DNA from: ZC4RG19 sp017577565
GTDB lineage: Bacteria > Actinomycetota > Acidimicrobiia > Acidimicrobiales > VFJN01
Direction of reading: 5' to 3'
Length of the DNA: 64,000 nt
Assembly (NCBI GenBank): GCA_047459075.1
Contig: VSCH01000006.1
Location: 1 to 64,000 of the forward strand
Every line of letters starts with the position of its first letter. Position 1 is the stretch's first letter. Below are positions 8,093 through 17,731 of the stretch, one piece after another. Made by a program: the position numbers and the translations under genes. Under the pieces are notes generated by a model. The model made no database searches. It saw only the letters and a list, made by a program, of their open reading frames with translations, and was not told the origin of the DNA.

Positions 8093-8814
8093 GCCCCGGC
8101 CGCCCCGGGGCGGTGGCGGCGGCCCGCGGCGACCAGCACGTCGAGGGCCTGCGACCAGAGCCGGTCGATGCCGCCGAAGGTGAACTCGGTGAGCAGGTCG
8201 ATCAGCGCCTCGCGGTCCCAGGTCGGGTCGTTGGCCCGCCGGAGCGCCAGGCCCTCGGCCATGCGGAAGACGAGGAGCGCGACGACCTCGGCGGCGTCGC
8301 CGACCTCGACGCCCAGCGCCTCCCAGCGCGACCGGGTGAGCGCGGCGACGTCGTGCAGCAGCCGCCGGCGGACCTCGGAGGGGGCCGGGTGCGGCGGGTC
8401 CTCGCTGTGCTCGGCGTTGAGCAGGAGCATGACCGCGTCGCGGTCCCGCTCGAACAGGTCGAACACCGCGGTGAAGCTGTGGCGGAGGAACTCGCGCAGC
8501 GGCATGTCGCCGGACTCGGCGAAGCTGGCGGAGAGCCGGCCGTAGACCCGCTCGGCGGCGTCGTCGAGCACGGCGGCGAACAGCGCGTCCTTGCCGCCGA
8601 AGATCTCGTAGACGGTCGGGCGCGGGATGCCGCAGCCCCGGGCGATCGTCTCGATCGTCGCGCCGTGGTAGCCCTGGTTGGCGAACACGGGGAGCGCGGC
8701 GTCGAGCACGGCCCGCCGCTGCATCTCGAGCGGCTGCGATCGTGGCCGCCCCGGGCCCCGCTTGGGCGGCGTGTCGGGCCCGGCCGGATCGTCGTGGGCC
8801 CTCGCCTCGGTCAT
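8089..8814 (-). CDS. TetR-family transcriptional regulator
   Basis: A protein of about 241 residues. After a basic RGPGRPRS segment comes a TetR DNA-binding domain (AVLDAALPVFANQGYHGATI...GIPRPTVYEIFGGKDALF). An all-helical ligand-binding region follows. The regulator faces the acyl-CoA dehydrogenase gene across 92 bases, so it may control that gene and itself in response to an acyl-CoA; this is inference. ATG at 8814 is chosen. An in-frame GTG at 8838 or TTG at 8850 could add 8-12 residues, and a TAGGGT hexamer overlaps the TTG, so the true start is uncertain. The stop overlaps the thiamine pyrophosphokinase-like gene. Confidence 0.9.
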   Translation of the reverse strand: MTEARAHDDPAGPDTPPKRGPGRPRSQPLEMQRRAVLDAALPVFANQGYHGATIETIARGCGIPRPTVYEIFGGKDALFAAVLDDAAERVYGRLSASFAESGDMPLREFLRHSFTAVFDLFERDRDAVMLLLNAEHSEDPPHPAPSEVRRRLLHDVAALTRSRWEALGVEVGDAAEVVALLVFRMAEGLALRRANDPTWDREALIDLLTEFTFGGIDRLWSQALDVLVAAGRRHRPGAAGA

Positions 8815-8894
8815 GTCCGCGCCCCGATTTTCCGTCACCTTCGTCGGCAACCCTACCGCCGTCGTGCGCCGATCGGACGTCTGCCGGCGCGCGG

Positions 8895-8900
8895 TACCGT
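8895..8900 (+). promoter_or_regulatory. Leaderless -10 hexamer of the acyl-CoA dehydrogenase gene
   Basis: TACCGT, six bases, then GTG at 8907. No ribosome binding site is present. Confidence 0.6.
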
Positions 8901-8906
8901 CGCCCG

Positions 8907-10055
8907 GTGCGCCGCACGCTGTTCACCGACGAGCACGAGCTGTTCCGCGAGAGCGTCCGACGGTTCATCGAGAACGAGGTCGTCCCCCACAACGACCGCT
9001 GGGAGCGGCAGGGCATCGTCGACCGGTCGCTGTTCACCGGCGCCGGCGCCCACGGGTTCCTCGGCATGGCCGTCCCCACCGAGTACGGCGGCGGCGGGGT
9101 CGACGACTTCCGCTACAACCTCGTCATCGCCGAGGAGATCCAGCGGGCCAAGGTGAACGCCGCCGGCCTGGGCTGGACGCTGCACAACGACATCTGCCTG
9201 CCCTACTTCCTGTCGCTGTGCACCGAGGAGCAGAAGGCCCGCTGGCTGCCGGGCATCGCGTCGGGCGAGCTGATCACCGCCATCGCCATGACCGAGCCCG
9301 GCATCGGGTCGGACCTGGCCTCGATGGCGACGACGGCGGTGCGCGACGGCGACCACTACGTCGTCAACGGGTCGAAGACCTTCATCACCAACGGCATCAA
9401 CGCCGACCTCGTCATCACCGCGGTGAAGACCGACCCGTCGCAGCGCCACCGCGGCATCTCCCTGCTCGTCCTCGAGCGGGGCATGCCGGGGTTCGAGCGG
9501 GGCCGCAACCTGGAGAAGATCGGCCTCCACGCCCAGGACACGGCCGAGCTGTTCTTCACCGACGTCCGGGTGCCCGTCGCCAACCGCCTGGGCGAGGAGG
9601 GCGAGGGCTTCCGCTACCTCGTGGAGAACCTGCCCCAGGAGCGGCTCTCCATCGCCGCCACCGGCGTGGCCGCCGCCCGGGCCGCCTTCGAGGAGACCCT
9701 GGCCTACGTCCGGGAGCGCACGGCGTTCGGCCAGACCATCGGCAGCTTCCAGAACACCCGCTTCCGGCTCGCCGAGGTGGCCACCGAGATCGAGATCGGC
9801 CAGACCTTCATCGACCGCTGCGTCCTCGCCCTCAACGCCGGCGAGCTGACGACCGCCGAGGCCTCGATGGCCAAGTGGTGGTGCACCGAGCTGCAGGGCC
9901 GGGTGGTCGACGTCTGCGTGCAGCTGCACGGCGGCTACGGCTACATGGCGGAGTACCCGGTGGCCCGCGCCTACGCGGATGCCCGGGTCACCCGCATCTA
10001 CGGGGGCACGACCGAGATCATGAAGGAGATCATCGCCCGGTCGCTCGAGCTGTGA
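8907..10055 (+). CDS. Acyl-CoA dehydrogenase, long-chain type
   Basis: A 382-residue FAD enzyme of fatty-acid or acyl-CoA beta-oxidation that forms the trans-2-enoyl-CoA and passes electrons to ETF. Family blocks include AIAMTEPGIGSDLA, NGSKTFITNG and the C-terminal IYGGTTEIMKEIIARSL. The position of the medium-chain catalytic Glu is Gly here (IYGGT). A Glu is present instead at E245 in LPQERLSIA, where long-chain enzymes carry their base, so the long-chain type is favoured. The GTG at 8907 follows TACCGT by six bases. The divergent TetR gene is the likely regulator. Confidence 0.95.
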   Translation: MRRTLFTDEHELFRESVRRFIENEVVPHNDRWERQGIVDRSLFTGAGAHGFLGMAVPTEYGGGGVDDFRYNLVIAEEIQRAKVNAAGLGWTLHNDICLPYFLSLCTEEQKARWLPGIASGELITAIAMTEPGIGSDLASMATTAVRDGDHYVVNGSKTFITNGINADLVITAVKTDPSQRHRGISLLVLERGMPGFERGRNLEKIGLHAQDTAELFFTDVRVPVANRLGEEGEGFRYLVENLPQERLSIAATGVAAARAAFEETLAYVRERTAFGQTIGSFQNTRFRLAEVATEIEIGQTFIDRCVLALNAGELTTAEASMAKWWCTELQGRVVDVCVQLHGGYGYMAEYPVARAYADARVTRIYGGTTEIMKEIIARSLEL

Positions 10056-10082
10056 CCCGGCCGCCCGCCCGGGCGGTGGCAG

Positions 10083-10088
10083 TAGCGT
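10083..10088 (+). promoter_or_regulatory. Leaderless -10 hexamer of the O-methyltransferase gene
   Basis: TAGCGT, then CGGGTC, then ATG at 10095. The spacing of six suggests initiation at the A of ATG. Confidence 0.6.
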
Positions 10089-10094
10089 CGGGTC

Positions 10095-10757
10095 ATGACC
10101 GACGCCCGGATCCTCCCGGTCACGGCCGAGCTGATCGACTACGCGGTCGCCCGGGGCAGCTGGCCGGACGACGAGGTGGCGGCCGAGCTCCGGGCCCGCA
10201 CGCGGGCCCTCGGCGACGTGGCCGGGATGCAGATCGGCCCCGACCAGGGCCAGCTCCTCACCTTCCTCGCCCGCCTGGTCGGCGCCACCCGGGCGATCGA
10301 GGTGGGCACGTTCACCGGCTACTCCGCGCTGTGCATCGCCCGGGGCCTGGCGCCCGGCGGCCGGCTGATCTGCTGCGACCGCAGCGAGGAGTGGACGGCG
10401 ATCGCCCGGGAGGCCTGGGCGCGGGCCGGCCTCGCCGACCGCATCGAGCTGCGGCTGGGACCCGCGCTGGAGACGCTGCGGGCGCTGCCGGCCGAGCCGG
10501 CCTTCGACCTCGCCTTCATCGACGCCGACAAGGGCGGCTACCTCGACTACTGGGAGGAGCTGGTCCCCCGGGTGCGGCCGGGTGGGGTGCTGCTGGCCGA
10601 CAACGTCCTGTGGTCGGGCCGGATCCTCGACGCCGACACCGAGGACGAGGCGACCCGGGCCCTGCGGGCCTTCAACGACGCCGTGGCGGCGGACGAGCGG
10701 GTCGACTGCGTCGTCCTGCCCGCCTTCGACGGCCTGACCCTGGCGCGGCGCCGCTGA
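10095..10757 (+). CDS. Class I SAM-dependent O-methyltransferase (Methyltransf_3 / COMT-like)
   Basis: A 220-residue SAM methyltransferase of the caffeoyl-CoA/catechol O-methyltransferase type. The glycine-rich SAM motif is IEVGTFTGYSAL. The metal and catalytic region shows FIDADKGGY and LLADNVLWSG, where the Asp/Asn ligands for a divalent cation are expected. The acceptor is unknown. The gene has its own leaderless-type promoter 39 bases after the acyl-CoA dehydrogenase, so it need not share that operon. Confidence 0.92.
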   Translation: MTDARILPVTAELIDYAVARGSWPDDEVAAELRARTRALGDVAGMQIGPDQGQLLTFLARLVGATRAIEVGTFTGYSALCIARGLAPGGRLICCDRSEEWTAIAREAWARAGLADRIELRLGPALETLRALPAEPAFDLAFIDADKGGYLDYWEELVPRVRPGGVLLADNVLWSGRILDADTEDEATRALRAFNDAVAADERVDCVVLPAFDGLTLARRR

Positions 10758-10802
10758 CGGCCGGCGGGCCCGGCGGGCCCGGAGCCGCGGGAGGGGGCCG
10801 GG

Positions 10803-11519
10803 TCAGCGGGCGGCCCGGGCGGCCAGGAAGGCCAGCACGCCGGCGTGGGCGGCCGCCGCGGCCATGACCGCCGGCAGCGGGGGCAGGGTCACGACCGCCA
10901 GGACGATGACGGCGAGGCGGGCGAGCATCGCCGCCAGCACGACGCCGTCGAAGGCCGACAACCGCTGGGGCGGCGTCACCGGGTGGTGGCCGTCGGCGGG
11001 GGCCGGCCGCGGCCCGAGGAGCGCGGTCAGGTCCTCGGGCGGGAAGTCGGCGAGCAGGTCCCGCTTGCGCCGGTAGACCGCCACCCCGGCCCGCTCGCAG
11101 GCCCGGGCCAGGCGCCGGTTGCGGGTGACGACCGCGGCGATCGTCGCCCGCTCGGCCCGGAAGCCCCGCTCCCCCATGACGACGAGCCCGGACGCCTGGA
11201 CGACGCCGAAGACCCGGGCCCGCAGGATGTCGGCGTCGTGGGGGTCGTACCAGCCGTAGATGCCGCACCGGCAGCCGGCCGTCGGCGCCCGGTGCGCGCC
11301 GGCGCCCTCGGGCAGCCCGTCGACCCCCGGCTCGAGCGGCGCGCACTCGGCCGTCAGCGTCGGCGCCCAGCGGACCCCGCGCGTCACCGAGGTGAGGGGC
11401 AGCGCGCCGTCCTCCGGCGCCCGGCGCAGCAGGCGCCAGGTGCGGTACCCCCGCAGCGTGCCGGGCACCAACGCCCGGGCGCCGTCACCGCCGCCGCACG
11501 CGTCGGAGATCTGGCTCAT
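10803..11519 (-). CDS. Conserved actinobacterial protein with a CxCGIYGWY motif and two membrane helices
   Basis: A 238-residue protein I cannot assign. The N-terminal two-thirds begins with GTLRGYRTWRLL, contains a tryptophan/proline patch (VRWAPTLTAEC) and a CRCGIYGWYDPHDADI block, then an alpha/beta-looking region (AERATIAAVVTRNRRLARACERAGVAVYRR). The last 60 residues form two hydrophobic helices, so the soluble part is membrane-anchored at its C-terminus. The cysteines (CxC plus an upstream EC) could bind metal. The ATG overlaps the stop of the small gene upstream as ATGA, so the two are translationally coupled. Confidence 0.8.
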   Translation of the reverse strand: MSQISDACGGGDGARALVPGTLRGYRTWRLLRRAPEDGALPLTSVTRGVRWAPTLTAECAPLEPGVDGLPEGAGAHRAPTAGCRCGIYGWYDPHDADILRARVFGVVQASGLVVMGERGFRAERATIAAVVTRNRRLARACERAGVAVYRRKRDLLADFPPEDLTALLGPRPAPADGHHPVTPPQRLSAFDGVVLAAMLARLAVIVLAVVTLPPLPAVMAAAAAHAGVLAFLAARAAR

Positions 11520-11680
11520 CGCGCGGGCGCCGGCTCACCTCGCTGGGGCTCGGTCGCCGGAGCCGGCTCCGCGGGCCGGGGCTCCTGCGGCGCGGGCCGG
11601 TCGGGCAGCGGCTCGAAGATGATCTCCCGCCGGACGGGACCGATCTCGCCGGACCGCTCGGGTGCGCGGGTACTCGCCAT
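11516..11680 (-). CDS. Small proline-rich protein (54 residues), coupled to the downstream gene
   Basis: A short gene starting at ATG 11680 with an excellent Shine-Dalgarno (GGAGGT, six-base spacing) and ending in an ATGA overlap with the 238-residue gene. The product starts MASTRAPERSGEIGPVRREI, continues IIFEPLPDRPAPQEP, and then becomes a Pro/Ala/Glu repeat tail. I do not recognise it. It could be a disordered adaptor or docking peptide for its partner. The strong ribosome site plus overlap make it a real gene rather than a chance frame. Confidence 0.7.
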   Translation of the reverse strand: MASTRAPERSGEIGPVRREIIFEPLPDRPAPQEPRPAEPAPATEPQRGEPAPAR

Positions 11681-11686
11681 CGTCGG

Positions 11687-11692
11687 ACCTCC
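11687..11692 (-). promoter_or_regulatory. Strong ribosome binding site of the 54-residue gene
   Basis: GGAGGT six bases before the ATG at 11680. This is one of the better SD sequences in the window and decides that start. Confidence 0.65.
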
Positions 11693-11806
11693 GTGCGCGC
11701 CTCACGACCAGCCTGCGCCTCCGGACGCCCGGCGGCAAGGGATCGTGGCCGCCGACGTCGCCCGGGACCCGTAGTGACGGTTGGGTAACAAACGCCGCGG
11801 CTCGTG

Positions 11807-11836
11807 TTGACATCTGTCCAACGCCACCCGTACGGT
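11807..11836 (+). promoter_or_regulatory. Sigma-70-type promoter of the peptide ABC operon
   Basis: A consensus -35 TTGACA (11807-11812), an 18-base spacer and a -10 TACGGT (11831-11836). Transcription should start near 11843, giving a leader for the importer operon. It is the clearest two-box promoter in the window. Confidence 0.7.
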
Positions 11837-11905
11837 CACCGCCGCTGGAGGGACGTGACGACGGTCACCCCTGGGGATCCCACGACGAGGACGGGGTCGA
11901 GACGC

Positions 11906-13597
11906 GTGCAACGTACGGGCATCTGTCGCACAGGTGGCGGACGGCGGCGGCGCCGGCAGCGCTGGCTGCTGGCGCTGAGCGCCCTCGCCCTCGTCGCCTC
12001 CGCGTGCGCCAGCGTCGAGACGGGCGCCACCCAGGTGTCCGGGGGCGACGACGACGACGCCGACGCCGGCCCGCCGCAGTACGGCGGGAAGATGGTCTAC
12101 GGGCTCGAGGCCGAGACGACCAACGGCTGGTGCCTCCCCGAGGGCCAGCTCGCCATCTCCGGCATCCAGGTCGCCCGGACCATCTACGACACGCTCACCG
12201 TGCCCAACGGCGACGGCGAGTTCGTGCCGTTCCTCGCCGAGTCGGTGACCCCGGACCCGGACTACACGGTCTGGACCATCCGGCTGCGTCCCGGCATCCG
12301 GTTCCACGACGGCAGCCCGCTCACCGCCGAGGTGGTGAAGAACAACCTCGACGCCTACCGCGGGCAGTACCCGGGCCGGACCTCGCTGCTGTTCCAGTTC
12401 GTCCTCGCCGACATCGACACGGTCAGCGTCGTCGACGAGCTGACGCTGCAGATCACCACCAAGCGGCCCTGGCCGTCGCTCCCCTCGTTCCTCTGGTCCA
12501 GCGGGCGCCTCGGCATCGTCGCCCAGGCCCAGCTCGACGACCCGGAGACCTGCGCGAGCAACCTCATCGGCACCGGGCCGTTCAAGCTCGAGGAGTGGAA
12601 GGTCAACGACCACCTCACGGTGGTCCGCAACGAGGACTACTGGCGCACCGACGCCGAGGGCCGCCAGCTCCCCTACCTGGACGAGATCGAGTTCCGGCCC
12701 GTCATCGAGCAGCAGCAGCGCATCAACGGCCTGAAGTCGGGCGAGCTCGACGCCTTCCACACCTCGACGCCGCTGACCATCGACGAGATGCGGGCGCTCG
12801 ACGAGGCCGAGCAGGTCAACCTCGCCGAGTCGGCGGACTTCGCCGAGGTCTCGTTCCTCATGACCAACGCGACGAAGCCGCCGTTCGACAACCAGACCGC
12901 CCGCTCGGCCATCGCCCACGCCCTGCAGATCGAGCTGGCCAACGAGATCCAGAGCAAGGGCATCGCCGAGATCGCCAACGGGCCCTTCGCCCCCGGCTCG
13001 ATCGGTTACCTCGAGGACACCGGCATGCCGCGGGGCGACATGGAGAAGGCCCGCGAGCTGGTCCGGCAGTACGAGGAGGAGACCGGCGAGCCCCTGAGGT
13101 TCACGATCACCGCCACGCCCGAGCCGGACACGCTCCGGTCGGTCGAGCTGGCCGCCCAGATGTTCGAGGACGCCGGCATGGACGTCTCCATCGCCACGCT
13201 CGACCAGTCCTCGCTGATCAGCGAGGCGATCGGCAAGAACTTCGAGCTGATGGCGTTCCGGAACTTCCCGAGCCTCGACCCCGACAACAACTACGTCTGG
13301 TGGTACGGCGAGGGGAACCCGGTCAACTTCTCGGGCTACGACGACCCCGACGTGAACCGACTCCTCGACGAGGGCCGCGTGACCGCCGACCCCGAGCGGC
13401 GGCGGGAGATCTACCAGGAGCTGAACCGGGTGCTCGCCGAGCGTGGCTACTACCTGTGGTCGACCTGGACCCGCTGGGCGGTGCCGATGGACCCCGACTT
13501 CCACGGCGTCGTCGGCGCCCGCCCACCGGACGGCAGCCCCGACTTCACGGGCCTCGCCCTCGGTCACGACATGGCCTACATGTGGAAGGAGCAGTGA
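11906..13597 (+). CDS. Peptide/nickel-type ABC transporter substrate-binding lipoprotein
   Basis: A 563-residue solute-binding protein of the DppA/OppA family (SBP_bac_5). A basic patch and hydrophobic signal precede the lipobox-like VASAC, where the Cys should be lipidated and anchor the protein outside the membrane. An acidic linker (GGDDDDADAG) follows, then the mature domain with YTVWTIRLRPGIRFHDG and IGTGPFKLEEWK, typical of the family. The start is uncertain: GTG 11906 gives a normal signal peptide. GTG 11855 also lies after the predicted transcription start and has GGAGG, but only three bases away. It is the first gene of a five-gene importer operon. Confidence 0.93.
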   Translation: MQRTGICRTGGGRRRRRQRWLLALSALALVASACASVETGATQVSGGDDDDADAGPPQYGGKMVYGLEAETTNGWCLPEGQLAISGIQVARTIYDTLTVPNGDGEFVPFLAESVTPDPDYTVWTIRLRPGIRFHDGSPLTAEVVKNNLDAYRGQYPGRTSLLFQFVLADIDTVSVVDELTLQITTKRPWPSLPSFLWSSGRLGIVAQAQLDDPETCASNLIGTGPFKLEEWKVNDHLTVVRNEDYWRTDAEGRQLPYLDEIEFRPVIEQQQRINGLKSGELDAFHTSTPLTIDEMRALDEAEQVNLAESADFAEVSFLMTNATKPPFDNQTARSAIAHALQIELANEIQSKGIAEIANGPFAPGSIGYLEDTGMPRGDMEKARELVRQYEEETGEPLRFTITATPEPDTLRSVELAAQMFEDAGMDVSIATLDQSSLISEAIGKNFELMAFRNFPSLDPDNNYVWWYGEGNPVNFSGYDDPDVNRLLDEGRVTADPERRREIYQELNRVLAERGYYLWSTWTRWAVPMDPDFHGVVGARPPDGSPDFTGLALGHDMAYMWKEQ

Positions 13598-13600
13598 GCC

Positions 13601-14593
13601 GTGACCCTCGCACGTGAGCTGGGCAAGCGGTTCCTGTCGCTCGCTGTCGTCCTCTTCCTGGTCACGCTGTTCACCGCGCTGCTCATCAGCATGGTGCCCG
13701 GCGACCCGGTGGACACGCTCGTACCGCTGGCCGAGTCCGAGGAGGCCGACGCGCTCAAGGCGCAGGTGCGCGAGGACCTCAACCTCGACGAGCCGCTGCA
13801 CGTCCGCTACGCCAGCTGGCTGAGGGACTTCGTCTTCGGCGACGAGCGCGGCGAGCACTTCGGCGACTACTTCCGGGTGTCGGGGCGCGACCCCGTCAGC
13901 AACCGCCTCGCCGAGGCGCTGCCGGTGTCCCTGCAGCTCATGGTGTACTCCCAGGTGCTGGCCCTGGTCGTCGCCATCCCGCTGGGCGTCCTCACCGCCT
14001 ACCGGGCGGGCAGCCTCTTCGACAAGGTGACCAACACCGGGGCGTTCGCCCTCATGGCGGTGCCGACCTTCGTGCTCGGCCTCGCCCTCGCCTACTACAT
14101 CGGCGTCTGGCTCAACTGGGTGCCGCCCTCGGGCTACGTGCCCTTCGGCGAGGACCCCGTCGAGCACGTGCGGCGCATGGTGCTGCCGTCCCTCACGCTG
14201 GCCGCCGGGCAGATCGCCGTCTACATGCGGCTGCTCCGCAGCGACATGGTGGCGACGCTGCAGGAGGACTTCATCCAGATGGCCCGGTCGAAGGGCATCT
14301 CCGACCAGCGGGTGCTGTGGCGCCACGCCCTGCGGCCGTCGAGCCTGACGCTGCTCACCGTCGCCGGCATGAACGTCGGGACGCTCATCGGCGGCGCCGT
14401 CGTCGTCGAGGTGATCTTCAGCATCCCCGGCATGGGCACGGCCATCAGCCAGGCGATCTTCGAGCGCCAGTACGTGGCCCTCCAGAGCTTCGTCGCCGTG
14501 CTCGCCATCCTCTACGTCGTCGTCAACTTCGCCGTCGACATCCTGTACGCCGTCGTCGACCCCCGGATCCGCCATGCCCGAGCCCGCAACTGA
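13601..14593 (+). CDS. Peptide-type ABC transporter permease (DppB-like)
   Basis: A 330-residue inner-membrane permease with an N-terminal helix, a periplasmic loop and a five- to six-helix core. The conserved EAA-type loop is visible as DFIQMARSKGISDQRVLWRHALRPS. A GTG start follows AAGGAG just inside the end of the binding-protein gene, with a three-base gap. It should pair with the following permease to form the channel. The 3' end overlaps the next gene by 20 bases. Confidence 0.95.
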   Translation: MTLARELGKRFLSLAVVLFLVTLFTALLISMVPGDPVDTLVPLAESEEADALKAQVREDLNLDEPLHVRYASWLRDFVFGDERGEHFGDYFRVSGRDPVSNRLAEALPVSLQLMVYSQVLALVVAIPLGVLTAYRAGSLFDKVTNTGAFALMAVPTFVLGLALAYYIGVWLNWVPPSGYVPFGEDPVEHVRRMVLPSLTLAAGQIAVYMRLLRSDMVATLQEDFIQMARSKGISDQRVLWRHALRPSSLTLLTVAGMNVGTLIGGAVVVEVIFSIPGMGTAISQAIFERQYVALQSFVAVLAILYVVVNFAVDILYAVVDPRIRHARARN

Positions 14594-15548
14594 CGACCCC
14601 GTGGCCACGGACGCCGAGCCGGCCGCCGGCACGCCGGCCGAGACCGAGGCCCCGACCGAGCCCACGACGGTGGACGCGCTGGTCGAGGAGGTCGAGGCCG
14701 CCCCGACCCGCAAGCTCGGGGTGCTCGGGTGGGTCTCGATCGTGTGGCTCGTCGGCATCACGCTGGCGGCCCTCCTCGCCTCGTGGCTGCCGCTGCCCGA
14801 CCCCGACCGCAGCTACCTGGAGATCGTCCGGGTCGGGCCCGTGCAGCCCGGCCACCTCCTCGGCGGCGACGGCAACGGCCGGGACATGCTCTCCCGGGTG
14901 ATCTTCGGCGCCCGCACGTCGCTGTGGATCAGCGTCGGCGCCGTCGGGCTCGGCTCCGTCGTCGGGGGCGTGCTCGGCCTCGTCGCCGGCTACTTCCGGG
15001 GCAGGGTCGACACCGTCGTCTCGATGCTGTTCAACGTCCTGCTGTCGATCCCGGCGCTCGTGCTGGCGCTGTCGCTGGTGGCCGTGTTCGCCAGCGCCGA
15101 GCAGGACGTGTCCGACACGCGGAAGACGAACGTCATCATCCTGGCGCTGGCCATCGTCACCGTGCCGCTCATCGGCCGCATCGCCCGGGCCAGCACCCTG
15201 TCCTGGTCCGAGCGGGAGTTCGTCAGGGCGGCCGAGGTGCTCGGCGCCAGCCACCTGCGGATCATGGTCCGCGAGGTGCTGCCCAACGTGCTGCCGGCGA
15301 TGGCGTCGATCGCGCTGCTGGGCATCGCCGTCGCCATCGTCGCCGAGGGCAGCCTGGCCCTGCTCGGCGTCGGGGTCCGCGACGTCCCCTCGTGGGGGAA
15401 CATGATCGCGGACGGCCGCTCCGACCTGGCCCGGGCTCCGCACATCGTGGCCGTGCCCTCGATCGCCACCTTCCTGACCGTGATGGCGCTCAACTACCTG
15501 GGCGACGTGGTCAGGGCCCGCTTCGACGTCAGGGAGGGAGGCCTGTGA
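14574..15548 (+). CDS. Peptide-type ABC transporter permease (DppC-like)
   Basis: A 324-residue permease, the second channel subunit. It has an unusual 45-residue acidic, Pro/Thr/Glu-rich N-terminal extension before the first helix (LGVLGWVSIVWLVGI). The DppC signature GGDGNGRDMLSRVIFGARTSL and the EAA loop EFVRAAEVLGASHLRIMVREVLP are intact. It overlaps the upstream permease by 20 bases and ends in a GTGA overlap with the first ATPase gene, so the operon is tightly coupled. Confidence 0.95.
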   Translation: MPEPATDDPVATDAEPAAGTPAETEAPTEPTTVDALVEEVEAAPTRKLGVLGWVSIVWLVGITLAALLASWLPLPDPDRSYLEIVRVGPVQPGHLLGGDGNGRDMLSRVIFGARTSLWISVGAVGLGSVVGGVLGLVAGYFRGRVDTVVSMLFNVLLSIPALVLALSLVAVFASAEQDVSDTRKTNVIILALAIVTVPLIGRIARASTLSWSEREFVRAAEVLGASHLRIMVREVLPNVLPAMASIALLGIAVAIVAEGSLALLGVGVRDVPSWGNMIADGRSDLARAPHIVAVPSIATFLTVMALNYLGDVVRARFDVREGGL

Positions 15549-16593
15549 CGGCGCCCACCGAGTCCGAGACCCTCCTCGAGGTCACCGACCTGCGGACCCG
15601 GTTCCGCACGCCGGCCGGCACGGTCCGGGCCGTCGACGGCGTGTCGCTCACCCTCGACCGGGGGCGCACGCTCGGCATCGTCGGCGAGTCGGGCTCCGGC
15701 AAGTCGGTGCTCAGCCGCTCGATCATGGGCCTGCTGCCCAAGCGCAACGTCACCTGCGAGGGCAGCATCGTCTACGACGGCCGCGAGATCTCCTCGCTCC
15801 CGCCCGCCGAGCGGCGCAAGCTCTGGGGCGCCGACATGGCCATGGTGTTCCAGGACCCGATGACGGCCCTCAACCCGGTCATCCGCATCGGCCGGCAGAT
15901 CACCGAGGGCCTGCGGTTCCACCTGGGCCTCGACCGGCGCACCGCGAACGAGAACGCGCTCGCCCTGCTGCGCTCGGTCGGCATCCCCGAGCCCGAGCGG
16001 CGCATGAAGCAGTACCCGCACGAGCTGTCGGGCGGCATGCGCCAGCGCATCATGATCGCCGTCGCGCTCGCCTGCGGCCCGAAGCTGCTGTTCGCCGACG
16101 AGCCCACCACCGCGCTCGACGTCACCGTGCAGGCGCAGATCCTCAACCTGCTCGCCCGCCAGCAGCGCGAGCGCAACATGGCGATGGTGCTCGTCACCCA
16201 CGACCTCGGCGTCGTGGCGGGTCGGGCCGACGACATCGCCGTCATGTACGCCGGGCAGATCGTCGAGAAGGCGCCGACGGCGACGCTGTTCGCCAACGTC
16301 CGCATGCCCTACACCGAGGCGCTGCTCGCCTCGATCCCCAAGCTCGACGAGCCGCGGCGGACCCGGCTGAAGGCCATCCCCGGCCGTCCGCCGAGCCTGA
16401 TCGACCCGCCGCCCGGCTGCCGGTTCGCGCCCCGGTGCCCGTACGCGCAGGAGCGCTGCCACCGCGAGGCCCCGCCGCTGCGGGAGAGCGAGCCGGGCCA
16501 CGTCTACCGCTGCTGGTACCCGGTCGGCGTCGAGCCCCGCCGCGACGGCGCCGCCGACCGCACCGACACCCCGACCCCCACAGGAGCCCGCTG

Positions 16594-16594
<1 letters not shown>
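15545..16594 (+). CDS. Peptide-type ABC transporter ATPase (DppD-like)
   Basis: A 349-residue ATPase. Walker A is GESGSGKS, signature LSGGMRQR, Walker B LLFADEPTTALD, and the switch His lies in VTHDLG. The C-terminal oligopeptide-transport extension includes PPGCRFAPRCPYAQERC, a cysteine-rich stretch that in relatives can bind an Fe-S cluster. The GTG start overlaps the permease stop (GTGA). It forms the ATPase heterodimer with the next gene product. Confidence 0.95.
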
Positions 16595-17712
<1,118 letters not shown>

Positions 17713-17731
17713 GGGCCGCCCGGGCCCCGGG

